23,012 bases of DNA from Methylophilaceae bacterium (lineage in GTDB: Bacteria; Pseudomonadota; Gammaproteobacteria; Burkholderiales; Methylophilaceae), in the NCBI GenBank assembly GCA_006844635.1, contig SPJO01000155.1:1-23012 (forward strand). The letters are read 5' to 3'. The position numbers and the translations under genes are program-made. Positions 1 through 7,880 of the stretch are shown here, in pieces; position 1 is the stretch's first letter; every line of letters starts with the position of its first letter. The notes under the pieces were generated by a model. That model did no database searches. It worked only from the letters and a program-made list of their open reading frames with translations, and was not told where the DNA came from.

Positions 1-714
1 TTTTGTAATTTTAGGCAATGCAGGTAATGTATCTGCGGCTGTTTTCAGTACGCTTACATCACCATGCAAATCAGTTAAATCAACTAAGGCTTGCTTAATT
101 TTCACATCAAGCGAATCCGTTAACTCAGCAACTAACGTTTTGTCTTTGCTCAATAATGCAGCGTACAGCTCGTTCTCTAATGCTTGATCAATATTGCCTG
201 CCTCAATCAAACTTTCAAAAATACCAACATGACTAAAGTCAACATGCAAATCTGTCAAACCCAACAGTTTTAACGACTGAATCATTAAGCGTTGAATTTC
301 AACATCACTCTCAACGCCCGCATGGCCGAACAATTCAGCGCCAATTTGTAATGGTTCACGTGTACGTGCTAAGCCTCTCGGGCTCGTCCTCAAGACCGTA
401 CCTGCGTAACATAACCTTGAAACGCCTTCGTGGTTGAGCATGTGGGCATCAATTCTAGCTGCTTGCGGCGTGGTATCTGCACGCAAACCCATTAAACGGC
501 CTGTTAATTGATCGACGACTTTAAATGTTGCAATGTCGAGGTCATGACCAGTCCCAGTGATTAAGGACTCGACATACTCTAAAGTAGGTGGAATGACATA
601 CTGATAGCCGTGGACTTTAAATAAATCTAACAACTGACGTCGTAAAGATTCAATCCGTGCCGCCTCGGCTGGCATGATATCTTCGATAAACTCGGGAAGT
701 AACCAATTTCGCAT
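1..714 (-). CDS. hisZ: HisZ, ATP phosphoribosyltransferase regulatory subunit (partial, C-terminus outside window)
   Basis: HisZ is a catalytically inactive relative of histidyl-tRNA synthetase. It joins the short form of HisG to make the active first enzyme of histidine biosynthesis and to give feedback control by histidine. The 238 visible residues begin with MRNWLLPEFIEDIMPAEAAR, the usual family N-terminus. They carry the class II synthetase-like motif RADTTPQAAR at residues 78-87 and REPLQIGAELFG at 119-130. The frame stays open to base 1, so the C-terminal part lies outside the window. It is the last visible gene of the hfq-hflX-hflK-hflC-yjeT series, 49 bases after yjeT. No Shine-Dalgarno sequence precedes the ATG, and a TATAAT lies only six bases upstream. 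True HisS is encoded separately at 19821-21077, which supports HisZ over a second HisS. Confidence 0.93.
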   Translation of the reverse strand, partial: MRNWLLPEFIEDIMPAEAARIESLRRQLLDLFKVHGYQYVIPPTLEYVESLITGTGHDLDIATFKVVDQLTGRLMGLRADTTPQAARIDAHMLNHEGVSRLCYAGTVLRTSPRGLARTREPLQIGAELFGHAGVESDVEIQRLMIQSLKLLGLTDLHVDFSHVGIFESLIEAGNIDQALENELYAALLSKDKTLVAELTDSLDVKIKQALVDLTDLHGDVSVLKTAADTLPALPKITK

Positions 715-720
715 AGCGCT

Positions 721-726
721 ATTATA
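721..726 (-). promoter_or_regulatory. possible -10 box immediately upstream of hisZ
   Basis: On the minus strand the sequence reads TATAAT, a perfect sigma70 -10 hexamer, ending seven bases before the A of the hisZ ATG. Initiation at the usual distance would begin at or next to that ATG and give a leaderless hisZ message. No convincing -35 hexamer is visible 16-18 bases upstream. It may be a chance match, with hisZ read through from yjeT. Confidence 0.3.
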
Positions 727-763
727 CTTGTAAACAGTCTTGTGGGCTCACACGAAACCGGGA

Positions 764-952
764 TTAATGATTTAAAAACAGCAGCAACAAACCACCACAC
801 ATTGAAATCAAACCAACGAAACGTAGCTGGCCATCTTTCAAGTCAATTAAACGCTTAAAAGTCTCGCGCCAAGCTTGTGGTGCAACTAACGGTAGCAAAC
901 CTTCTAGTAGCAGCATCAGACCAAGTGCCGCTAGCAATGTAGCACCGGTCAT
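764..952 (-). CDS. yjeT: YjeT/DUF2065 family small inner-membrane protein
   Basis: This 62-residue protein is almost entirely two hydrophobic helices, at about residues 3-24 and 44-60, joined by a short basic loop containing WRETFKRLIDL. That size, the two helices and the position directly after hflC match the DUF2065 family, which occurs beside hflKC in many proteobacteria. Its function is unknown; the genomic link suggests membrane quality control around the HflKC-FtsH complex, but that is inference. It starts four bases after the hflC stop, so the two are almost certainly co-transcribed. No clear ribosome-binding site precedes the ATG, which suggests translational coupling to hflC. Confidence 0.8.
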   Translation of the reverse strand: MTGATLLAALGLMLLLEGLLPLVAPQAWRETFKRLIDLKDGQLRFVGLISMCGGLLLLFLNH

Positions 953-956
953 GATG

Positions 957-1835
957 TTACTGATTGCCTGTTAGGCTACGCATATACTTGAAAAAATCTG
1001 AACCTTGGTCTAACACCATGATATCTGACTTATTGTTGAAGCTCTTTTTATAAGCCTCTTGGCTACGGTAAAACGCGTAGAAATCAGGATTTTTGTTGTA
1101 AGCATTAGCATAAATTTCAGCGGCAATACCATCGCCTTCACCTTTGAGTACTTGCGCGTCTTTATAAGCCTCCGCTAAAATTACTTCACGTTGCTTATCA
1201 GCATCCGCACGAATTCTCTCTGCGGCCTCAGCACCTTCAGATCTTAATTGGTTCGCCACCGATTTACGTTCAGTAGCCATACGCCCATAAACAGAATCAC
1301 TGACTTTTTCCGGCAAGTCCACACGACGCAAACGCACATCAATAATTTGCGCACCAATGTCACGTCGCATTTTCTGGTCAGCTGTTTTACGTAAAATCTG
1401 CATAATCGTACCGCGCTCACCTGAGACCACCTCATTCACGGTGCGTTTACCAAACTCTGAACGCAAACCATCATTCACCGTTTGCGCAATCCTTCTTTTC
1501 GCTTCCAGCTCATTACCTGCAACGGAAACCTGATACTTTTTCGGGTCGATAATTTTCCACTTAACAAAGAAATCAACAATCAGGTTTTTCTTTTCGCGGG
1601 TAATAAAGCGGTCCGCTTGATTCCAATCCAAGGTCACAATGCGCTTCTCATAGTGCTTAACATTTTCAACAAACGGCAATTTGAAGTATAAGCCAGGCTC
1701 TTTTTTAACAGACGTAATTTCACCTAATCGAAAGACGATTGCATATTGCCTTTCATCAACAGTGAATGTCATCATGGTTGCTAAAAACAGCAGCACAACG
1801 GCAACAATATAAACTGTTCCAAACTTTTTCATCAT
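957..1835 (-). CDS. hflC: HflC, FtsH protease modulator subunit
   Basis: HflC and HflK are SPFH/prohibitin-family inner-membrane proteins. They form a large cage around the FtsH AAA protease and modulate its degradation of membrane proteins. The 292-residue product has one N-terminal membrane segment at about residues 7-24, then the SPFH domain beginning TFTVDERQYAIVFRLGEI. A long charged helix follows, rich in Ala, Glu and Arg (about residues 190-240), with the family segment RSEGAEAAERIRADADKQRE. Length is typical. Two consecutive ATG codons open the frame (1835 and 1832), and AAGGAT lies a few bases upstream. It follows hflK by 15 bases. The neighbours hfq, hflX and hflK make the assignment secure. 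Confidence 0.96.
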   Translation of the reverse strand: MMKKFGTVYIVAVVLLFLATMMTFTVDERQYAIVFRLGEITSVKKEPGLYFKLPFVENVKHYEKRIVTLDWNQADRFITREKKNLIVDFFVKWKIIDPKKYQVSVAGNELEAKRRIAQTVNDGLRSEFGKRTVNEVVSGERGTIMQILRKTADQKMRRDIGAQIIDVRLRRVDLPEKVSDSVYGRMATERKSVANQLRSEGAEAAERIRADADKQREVILAEAYKDAQVLKGEGDGIAAEIYANAYNKNPDFYAFYRSQEAYKKSFNNKSDIMVLDQGSDFFKYMRSLTGNQ

Positions 1836-1850
1836 TTATCCTTATTTCTC

Positions 1851-3008
1851 TTATCGGCTCGTGCGATCACGTAATGCATCGAGTGTCCGATCGACGGCTC
1901 TATCCGATACAACCGGTGCTTGTGATTGTTTTTTCGTCACGTTTCTAGCTGTTTCAGAAGCCACAGTAGCTGCCATCAACTTATCTAAGGGTAGGTTTAA
2001 CAAGCTCGCACCATTGTTTTGATTCACAATGACTTTCGTTGCGTTCTCCATTACCTGCTCTTGTGCTTCCATATAGATACGTTGCTTAGTTACTTCAGGT
2101 GCTTTCGCATACTGTGCTAACACTTCCTCGAAACGGCTTGCATCACCGCGCGCTTCACTTTCCACACGCAACTTATAACCTGCCGCCTCTTCTCTTAATC
2201 GCGCTGCTTGACCACGTGCTTTTGGAATCACGTCATTAGCATAAGCCTGACCTTCATTCCGCTGCCTATCTAAATCTTGCTGTGCTTTAATCGCATCTTC
2301 AAAAGCAGCCTGCACTTGCTCTGGCGGCTGTGCATTTTGCATGGTCACATTAATCACATTGATACCAGATTTATAGCGGTCTAACACCGCTTGCATGAGT
2401 TCTTTAGTTTGCGCTGCGATTTCAGCTTTACCTTCGTACAAGGCAAAATCCATTTTATTTTTACCGACAACTTCGCGCATCACAGTTTCCGCGACACCAC
2501 GTACGCTATCTTCCGTTGAACGATTCTTAAAGCGAAAATCTTCAACTGACTTCAAGTCATACTGCACAGCAAACTGCAAATCAATAATATTTTCATCACT
2601 CGTTAACATCAGAGACTCTCTCAGTTCTTTACCACCTTCACTGCGGTAGCCAACTGCAATCTCACGCACATTCTGAAGATTCACTTTTTCCACTGTTTCA
2701 ATAGGAAATGGAATATGCCAATGTGGGCCCGGCTCTGTGGTATCAACGTGCTTACCAAACTGCAATACAACACCACGCCAACCTTCATCGACAATATAAA
2801 AGCCAGTGGCTAACCATATACCTATCACCGTGATAATAATTGGAACAATTGGCAAATCAAGTGGTTTATCATTCGCTGGTGGACGATTATTACCACCGCC
2901 GCCTTTTTTGCCAAAAAGCGTATTGATTTTTTGGTTCAAATCACGAAAGACTTCATCTAAATCTGGTGGTCCTTCGTTGTTGCGTTGTGCCCATGCGGGA
3001 AGTTTCAT
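1851..3008 (-). CDS. hflK: HflK, FtsH protease modulator subunit
   Basis: HflK is the partner of HflC in the HflKC-FtsH membrane protease complex. From the ATG at 3008 it has 385 residues. A cytoplasmic N-terminus carries a glycine-rich stretch (FGKKGGGGNN, residues 32-41), followed by one membrane helix at about 52-73. The SPFH domain then begins YIVDEGWRGVVLQFGKH, and a long charged coiled helix follows. The frame can be opened five codons upstream at a TTG (3023), but that codon overlaps the ribosome-binding site TTGGAG (3018-3023). That site sits nine bases from the ATG, so 3008 is the better start. The protein begins MKLPAWAQRNNEGPPDLDEV, similar to other HflK N-termini. It lies 43 bases after hflX and 15 before hflC. 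Confidence 0.96.
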   Translation of the reverse strand: MKLPAWAQRNNEGPPDLDEVFRDLNQKINTLFGKKGGGGNNRPPANDKPLDLPIVPIIITVIGIWLATGFYIVDEGWRGVVLQFGKHVDTTEPGPHWHIPFPIETVEKVNLQNVREIAVGYRSEGGKELRESLMLTSDENIIDLQFAVQYDLKSVEDFRFKNRSTEDSVRGVAETVMREVVGKNKMDFALYEGKAEIAAQTKELMQAVLDRYKSGINVINVTMQNAQPPEQVQAAFEDAIKAQQDLDRQRNEGQAYANDVIPKARGQAARLREEAAGYKLRVESEARGDASRFEEVLAQYAKAPEVTKQRIYMEAQEQVMENATKVIVNQNNGASLLNLPLDKLMAATVASETARNVTKKQSQAPVVSDRAVDRTLDALRDRTSR

Positions 3009-3051
3009 TACTGCTTGCTCCAAAATGTCATATTAAGGTTTTTGTTCACAC

Positions 3052-4194
3052 TTATGCGTAAGCACTTTTTTCTGTGCTGAGTTTTTTCAAATACTGGTGA
3101 TGCTCTTGTAAAGCTAGCCGGATATGCTCCATGCCTTCACCTGTTTTAGCTGACACGCGAATACGCACGATTCTACCATATTCATCTCGATCGAGACCTG
3201 ACTCACAGTCCATTCTATCGATTTGATTAAGGATCAAGATTTGCGACACTTTCTCTGCGCCGATATCCGTTAGTACTTTGTTAACCTGCGCAATTTGTGT
3301 ATCACGGTTCGTACTTGCCATGTCAACGACATGAAACAACAAATCTGCCTGTACGGCTTCTTCCAATGTCGCACCAAAAGCTTCAACCAATGTCGTTGGT
3401 AAATGTTTAATAAAACCGACCGTATCTGACAACACCACTGGCACTGAACCGTACCCTTCTAAGGCAGGCAAATGCATCTTGCGTGATGTGGTATCTAATG
3501 TTGCGAACAACTGATCAGCCGCATAAATATCTGACCGTGTTAACCGGTTAAACAAAGTCGATTTTCCCGCATTGGTGTATCCAACCAAGGAAACTGCCAT
3601 CAAGCTAGAACGTTTGCGTGCTCGACGTTGCATACCGCGCTGTGATTTCAGCTTAGTTAGCTTCTCGCGCAACTGCTTAATGCGTACGCGCAACATCCGT
3701 CTATCCAACTCCAGTTGCGTTTCACCAGGGCCGCCTCGCACACCAATACCACCTTTTTGGCGTTCCAAGTGGGTCCAACCACGCACCAAACGAGTAGACA
3801 AGTGCTCCAACTGCGCTAATTCGACTTGCAACTTACCTTCATGACTTTGCGCGCGCTGCGCAAAAATATCTAGGATAATTCCGGTTCTGTCAACGACCCT
3901 AGCTTTTAACAAGCGTTCAAGATTGCGTTGTTGGGATGGGCTTAAGTCATGATTAAAGGCCACTAGTTTGGTCTCACTAGTTTCTAACATAGACTTCAGC
4001 TCTTCTGCTTTACCAGAGCCGATAAATAATTTGGCATCCGGCACTTTGCGCTTCGCTTCAATGGTGCCGGCAATCTTGAGTCCAGCAGTCATCACGAGCT
4101 GCCTTAGCTCGTATAAACTTTCTTCGTAGTCTGCCTCATTGAAGTCGATGCTAACAAGAATGACCGCATCTGTGATGGCGGGTCTATCTTGCAT
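3052..4194 (-). CDS. hflX: HflX, ribosome-associated GTPase
   Basis: HflX is a translation-factor-class GTPase that binds the 50S subunit and splits stalled or heat-damaged 70S ribosomes. The 380-residue product has the N-terminal HflX domain with its signature GGPGETQLELDRR (about 154-166), a coiled linker rich in Lys and Arg (172-196), and a GTPase domain. The GTPase motifs are the P-loop GYTNAGKS (205-212), DTVG (257-260) and a fourth motif reading NQID (323-326). The usual fourth motif is NKxD, so Lys is replaced by Gln. It starts 32 bases after the hfq stop with only a weak ribosome-binding site. The hfq-hflX-hflK-hflC order is a classic proteobacterial operon. Confidence 0.96.
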   Translation of the reverse strand: MQDRPAITDAVILVSIDFNEADYEESLYELRQLVMTAGLKIAGTIEAKRKVPDAKLFIGSGKAEELKSMLETSETKLVAFNHDLSPSQQRNLERLLKARVVDRTGIILDIFAQRAQSHEGKLQVELAQLEHLSTRLVRGWTHLERQKGGIGVRGGPGETQLELDRRMLRVRIKQLREKLTKLKSQRGMQRRARKRSSLMAVSLVGYTNAGKSTLFNRLTRSDIYAADQLFATLDTTSRKMHLPALEGYGSVPVVLSDTVGFIKHLPTTLVEAFGATLEEAVQADLLFHVVDMASTNRDTQIAQVNKVLTDIGAEKVSQILILNQIDRMDCESGLDRDEYGRIVRIRVSAKTGEGMEHIRLALQEHHQYLKKLSTEKSAYA

Positions 4195-4226
4195 AAATCG
4201 AGATATTAATTAAATTGACTAGCAAA

Positions 4227-4466
4227 TTACGCTTCGTCATGGTCAGGCATGGACATCGCCACTGCACGTGCTGGCACAATGGTAGAAATGGCATGTTTAT
4301 ACACCATCTGTGTCACCGTATTTTTGAGCAGAATGACATACTGATCAAACGAATCAACCTGCCCCTGCAGTTTAATACCGTTCACTAAGTATATTGACAC
4401 CTGCACATGTTCTTTTCTTAATGCATTCAAGAATGGATCTTGTAACATTTGGCCTTTGTTATTCAC
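4227..4466 (-). CDS. hfq: Hfq, RNA chaperone
   Basis: Hfq is the hexameric Sm-like protein that anneals small regulatory RNAs to messenger RNAs. The 79-residue product starts MNNKGQMLQDPFLNALRKEH, containing the proximal-face Gln and the DPFLN segment. It continues with VNGIKLQGQVDSFDQYVILL and the Sm2 motif YKHAIST. The rim and distal-face residues expected of Hfq are present; the position equivalent to E. coli Phe42 is Tyr. The C-terminal tail is short (about 12 residues after the core) and ends in acidic residues, unlike the long tail in E. coli. The start is GTG at 4466: the longer frame begins at another GTG (4475), but that codon overlaps the AAGGAG ribosome-binding site. hfq heads the hflX-hflK-hflC series. 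Confidence 0.97.
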   Translation of the reverse strand: MNNKGQMLQDPFLNALRKEHVQVSIYLVNGIKLQGQVDSFDQYVILLKNTVTQMVYKHAISTIVPARAVAMSMPDHDEA

Positions 4467-4474
4467 TTTATTCA

Positions 4475-4480
4475 CTCCTT
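4475..4480 (-). promoter_or_regulatory. hfq ribosome-binding site (decides the GTG start)
   Basis: The minus strand reads AAGGAG, eight bases before the GTG at 4466. It overlaps the upstream in-frame GTG at 4473-4475, which rules that codon out as the start. Confidence 0.75.
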
Positions 4481-4516
4481 GTAATTTTAGTAGTGTGGAG
4501 ATAGCTCTTTTCCGGA

Positions 4517-4522
4517 ATTATC
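4517..4522 (-). promoter_or_regulatory. possible -10 box of an hfq promoter in the gltX-hfq gap
   Basis: The 136-base gap between gltX and hfq holds GATAAT on the minus strand, five of six matches to the sigma70 -10 consensus, about 50 bases before the hfq start. An 8-bp palindrome TTCCGGAA (4510-4517) lies next to it. No good -35 hexamer is seen at the right spacing. Another weak candidate is TTGAAA with AATCAT 17 bases later, farther upstream in the same gap. Some hfq promoter is expected here, but the exact site is uncertain. Confidence 0.3.
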
Positions 4523-4602
4523 TTACGCTTGCTTACAGACTATGATTGCGCCTTTTTGTTCCAATTTCAAGGGCTAAATCATCTTTTTTTGTGACAAATT
4601 CG

Positions 4603-6009
4603 CTAAAAGTGAGATTGCATTCTGCGCATAACCTCTTCTTTACCTAAAATTGCCATCACTTGATCGATACTTGGCGTTTGCGCAACGCCTGCTAACATCA
4701 CGCGTAAAGGCATAGCAACTTTAGGAAATTTCAAGGCATTTTCTTTCACTGTTGCTGCAATCACTGTATGAATTGCTTCGGCAGTCCAATCAATACTTTC
4801 CATCTGTGTAAGCATATTTTTCAACACTGGCATCACTTCTGCAGTCAGGTGTTTTTCTACATCAGCAGTACTCGGTGCTTGCTCTGCATAGAAATAAGCA
4901 ACATCAGCAGCCAATTGGTTTAAGTTATTCGCACGTTCTCGATAAAGTGCCAGCACTTCTGTTAAATCTGGCGCATCCGTAACAACCACACCTTTGGTCG
5001 CCAACCGCGCTGAAATATCTGCTGCTAGCTCACTTATCTCTGCGGCTTTAATGTAATGTGCATTCAACCAACTAAGCTTTTCCGTGTTGAATTGTGCGGC
5101 TGAAGGTGTGATATGGTCTAAATCAAACCATTCGCAGAACTGCTCTACTGAAAATACTTCATCATCACCATGGCTCCAGCCTAGGCGCGCCAAATAATTC
5201 AACACTGCCTCTTTTAAGTATCCATCTTCATGGTATTGCATGACACTCACAGCACCATGCCGTTTCGATAGCTTCTGCCCATCATCACCTAGGATCATTG
5301 ATAAATGCGCATATTGCGGCACTGTCGCACCCAAGGCTTGCAGCATGTTAATTTGTCTTGGCGTATTATTCACATGATCATCACCACGAATGACATGTGT
5401 AATACCCATTTCCCAGTCATCAACCACCACACAAAAATTATACGTTGGCGTACCATCGCCACGCGCAATAATGACATCGTCCAACTCTGTGTTAGCAATC
5501 TCAATACGCCCTTTCACCATATCATCCCAAGCAACCACGCCGGTTTGCGGGTTCTTGAAACGAATGACAGGCTGTACGCCTATTGGTAGCTCAGGTAAGA
5601 CCTTGCCGGCTTCTGGACGCCATTTGCCATCATATTTTGGCTTAACCCCTGCTTGCATTTGCTGCTCTCGTAACGCATCAAGCTCCTCTTTACTGCTGTA
5701 GCAGTGATAAGCATGCCCTGATGCTAGCAAGGCCTCCAAGTGCTGCTGGTAACGGTCCATCCGCTGCATTTGATAAAACGGCCCTTCATCATGTGAAAGT
5801 CCTAACCACGCCATGCCATCCAATATCGCCTGAACCGCTTCGGGTGTACTACGCTCAACATCCGTGTCTTCAACTCGTAACACAAATTGGCCTTGGTGCT
5901 TTTTTGCAAATGCCCAAGAGAATAATGCGGTGCGTGCACCACCAATATGTAAAAATCCGGTAGGACTGGGAGCGAAACGGGTACGTACTGTCATGATTGC
6001 TGTTGCCAT
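4603..6009 (-). CDS. gltX: Glutamyl-tRNA synthetase
   Basis: This enzyme charges tRNA-Glu (in some bacteria also tRNA-Gln) with glutamate for translation. At 468 residues it has the usual bacterial length. It begins with the class I catalytic signature RFAPSPTGFLHIGGARTALF, in which HIGG (21-24) is the HIGH motif, and carries KLSKR (246-250) as the KMSKS motif. In the connective insert the usual zinc-binding cysteine cluster is reduced: residues 102-105 read HCYS and the later Cys/His pair is replaced (YDGKWRP), so zinc is probably not bound. That loss is seen in part of the family. The ATG at 6009 has only a weak ribosome-binding site; a second in-frame ATG lies at 5994. It is divergent from the PilZ-like gene at 6187. 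Confidence 0.96.
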   Translation of the reverse strand: MATAIMTVRTRFAPSPTGFLHIGGARTALFSWAFAKKHQGQFVLRVEDTDVERSTPEAVQAILDGMAWLGLSHDEGPFYQMQRMDRYQQHLEALLASGHAYHCYSSKEELDALREQQMQAGVKPKYDGKWRPEAGKVLPELPIGVQPVIRFKNPQTGVVAWDDMVKGRIEIANTELDDVIIARGDGTPTYNFCVVVDDWEMGITHVIRGDDHVNNTPRQINMLQALGATVPQYAHLSMILGDDGQKLSKRHGAVSVMQYHEDGYLKEAVLNYLARLGWSHGDDEVFSVEQFCEWFDLDHITPSAAQFNTEKLSWLNAHYIKAAEISELAADISARLATKGVVVTDAPDLTEVLALYRERANNLNQLAADVAYFYAEQAPSTADVEKHLTAEVMPVLKNMLTQMESIDWTAEAIHTVIAATVKENALKFPKVAMPLRVMLAGVAQTPSIDQVMAILGKEEVMRRMQSHF

Positions 6010-6025
6010 TCTTTAGAAAAGTGGG

Positions 6026-6034
6026 ATTCTATCA
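6026..6034 (-). promoter_or_regulatory. possible extended -10 promoter of gltX
   Basis: On the minus strand the sequence reads TGATAGAAT, matching the extended -10 form TGnTAnAAT, 16 bases before the gltX ATG at 6009. No -35 hexamer is visible, which is tolerated by extended -10 promoters. If used, the untranslated leader would be only about ten bases long. Confidence 0.4.
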
Positions 6035-6118
6035 CGCCACCTTCGTTTCCGCCTGCACAACTCTCCTAGCAATTAATGATATTCATACAAATATATATTA
6101 TTATTCAATGATTTATTG

Positions 6119-6147
6119 TTGTGAATTAATTTAGTATATGATATACA
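6119..6147 (+). promoter_or_regulatory. possible promoter of the PilZ-like gene with overlapping palindrome
   Basis: In the AT-rich 177-base gap between gltX and the gene at 6187, TTGTGA (6119-6124) is followed 17 bases later by TATACA (6142-6147), a plausible sigma70 -35/-10 pair. A second reading, TTGTTG with TATGAT, has only 15-base spacing. A perfect 13-base palindrome, GTATATGATATAC (6134-6146), covers the -10 region and could be an operator or simply AT-rich sequence. Confidence 0.35.
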
Positions 6148-6186
6148 TTACATAACTTACTATCGTTACTAGAACATTAGCGACAA

Positions 6187-7842
6187 ATGAAGAGCATACT
6201 GCAACGAGTTTTTGCCCATAACAGCGAGAAAGCATCACAACAACTCACTGCTTGGTTAACTGACCTCGCAGATTTAGATGATATCCCAGCTTTAAAACTA
6301 TCGACACAGCACCTTGCGTTCTTGGTCGATGAAGAAAAACTACCCATCAACCAGAAGCTTGACCTCATTCTTGAACTTGAGGAGTTAAACCGTCATCGCT
6401 TAGACAAACTTTCCACAGAGTTCTCAAGTTTAAGCAATATACAACCAGAGCTAGAGGCTAGCATTGCTGAAACATGCTATGCGTATTGTCGTCAATCGTA
6501 CATTTTCCATTTAAAAACCATTGAGTTAGTGATTAATCCATTGAGCTTCAAGTTAGAAGAAGAAGGTCAATTACTACTATTAGCAAGAGCGGTTAACGCA
6601 GCCATTAATATGGTGAAATGGCGTCAGTTTGGTCAACAAAATGCGCCCGCAAAAGTTTGGCTGCAGATTTACCTGCTTTACAAAATAGCCCATCAACAAA
6701 ATTTATTAAATACGCCAATTGAGCTATTCCCGCTAAGCCCTGCCACGACACTATCGGCTTACATTGTGCAGGTTTGTATGCTCGGCCAATTAAAAAATGC
6801 AAACTTAGATAAACAGCATATTGAAACGGCCGTTAAGGTCATTCGCACGTTGATCACACATGCACACATCAGTAATCAATATAACGCTGAACAATACCTT
6901 TTCTATATCAACTTAGAGCAAGACTTGCCTGCTAAACGTATCCGTAAAATTGAACCAACAGCGCTGTACCGCTACTGGGAGCTAGATGATTTAGAAAAAC
7001 AAATGACTGTTGCCATCAATGTATCAGGACGTGGCGAGTTTCCAGATAGCTTAATTCTATCCAAAATTGATGATGCAGATATCTTGCACGAAACGCTCAT
7101 GGTCCTCCATGAAGAATGGACTAAAAAAGACTATGTGCGTCAACGTAGAAGTGAGGTTCGTGAAGCAACATCAAAAAATGCAAAAGTGAAAGCAGGTGTA
7201 CTTAATATCTGCGACCAAGTCTTACATGCAAATCAAATCAATAAAGGTTTAAAACAGTCAAGAAAGTCTGCCTCGCTAGACGGTTTACTATCTAGTCATG
7301 CTGCACTCAATCAATCTAGTGGCATCACCGTGAATAGCGGCTCTTTAGACACATGGATTATTACCGACCAGAGCAAGCATGGTTTAGGGGCGCGCGTTAA
7401 CAAATATGCAAACACATTGGCAAGACCGAAAAAACTCATTGGCCTTGTATTTGATGATGACCCCGCTGCTGTTAGCATCGGTGTGATTAAAACGGTCAAA
7501 GCAACACAAGGCAACCAGCTCAGAGTCGGCATCGCCATTATCTCAAACTTCGCCATTTGGTGTCAGTTACAACCATTTCAAGAAAATAATTCATTTACGA
7601 AAAAAGTGTTAAATGTAAACAACAACCAAGACCAGACGGCTAACTACACGAACGCCTCCCCTGGCATTTATTTACCGGAGGAACCTGGCCTAACAAAACA
7701 AGCGGCCATGATTATTCCTAAAATCAATTTTAAATTAAACACCGTTTATACCGTGCATTTAAATGGCAAGACAAAACGTGTGGAGTTTGACGATGAACTC
7801 GAGTCAAATGATGACTGGGTTAAAGTGGCCATTGATTTTTAA
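6187..7842 (+). CDS. Large protein with probable C-terminal PilZ-like (cyclic-di-GMP-binding) domain
   Basis: I do not recognise a named family for the full 551-residue protein. Residues 1-300 look entirely helical, with no signal peptide or membrane segment, so a soluble cytoplasmic protein is likely. The C-terminal half has the two hallmarks of PilZ domains. RSEVR (321-325) fits RxxxR, and DQSKHG (394-399) fits DxSxxG and is followed by LGARVNKY. Beta-strand-like segments follow, LIGLVFDD (417-424), AVSIGVIKTV and LRVGIAIIS (445-453), as in the PilZ barrel. The two motifs lie about 69 residues apart, much more than the usual few tens, so a linker of low complexity would be inserted. A role as a cyclic-di-GMP receptor is inference. 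Translation starts at 6187 without a clear ribosome-binding site. A small gene follows after 38 bases on the same strand; both neighbouring genes outside the pair run on the other strand. Confidence 0.7.
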   Translation: MKSILQRVFAHNSEKASQQLTAWLTDLADLDDIPALKLSTQHLAFLVDEEKLPINQKLDLILELEELNRHRLDKLSTEFSSLSNIQPELEASIAETCYAYCRQSYIFHLKTIELVINPLSFKLEEEGQLLLLARAVNAAINMVKWRQFGQQNAPAKVWLQIYLLYKIAHQQNLLNTPIELFPLSPATTLSAYIVQVCMLGQLKNANLDKQHIETAVKVIRTLITHAHISNQYNAEQYLFYINLEQDLPAKRIRKIEPTALYRYWELDDLEKQMTVAINVSGRGEFPDSLILSKIDDADILHETLMVLHEEWTKKDYVRQRRSEVREATSKNAKVKAGVLNICDQVLHANQINKGLKQSRKSASLDGLLSSHAALNQSSGITVNSGSLDTWIITDQSKHGLGARVNKYANTLARPKKLIGLVFDDDPAAVSIGVIKTVKATQGNQLRVGIAIISNFAIWCQLQPFQENNSFTKKVLNVNNNQDQTANYTNASPGIYLPEEPGLTKQAAMIIPKINFKLNTVYTVHLNGKTKRVEFDDELESNDDWVKVAIDF

Positions 7843-7880
7843 AGCAATGCATACGCAGACTTGAATAAAAAGGAAGCAAT

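Noticed and set aside
5305..5701. Two overlapping plus-strand frames (94 and 103 codons) opposite gltX
   Set aside because: Antisense to a secure synthetase gene, without any motif or signal.
6010..6186. AT-rich gap considered as a replication origin, attachment site or small-RNA gene
   Set aside because: No repeated DnaA-box-like elements, no direct repeats at island borders and no terminator hairpin were seen; promoters for the divergent genes suffice.
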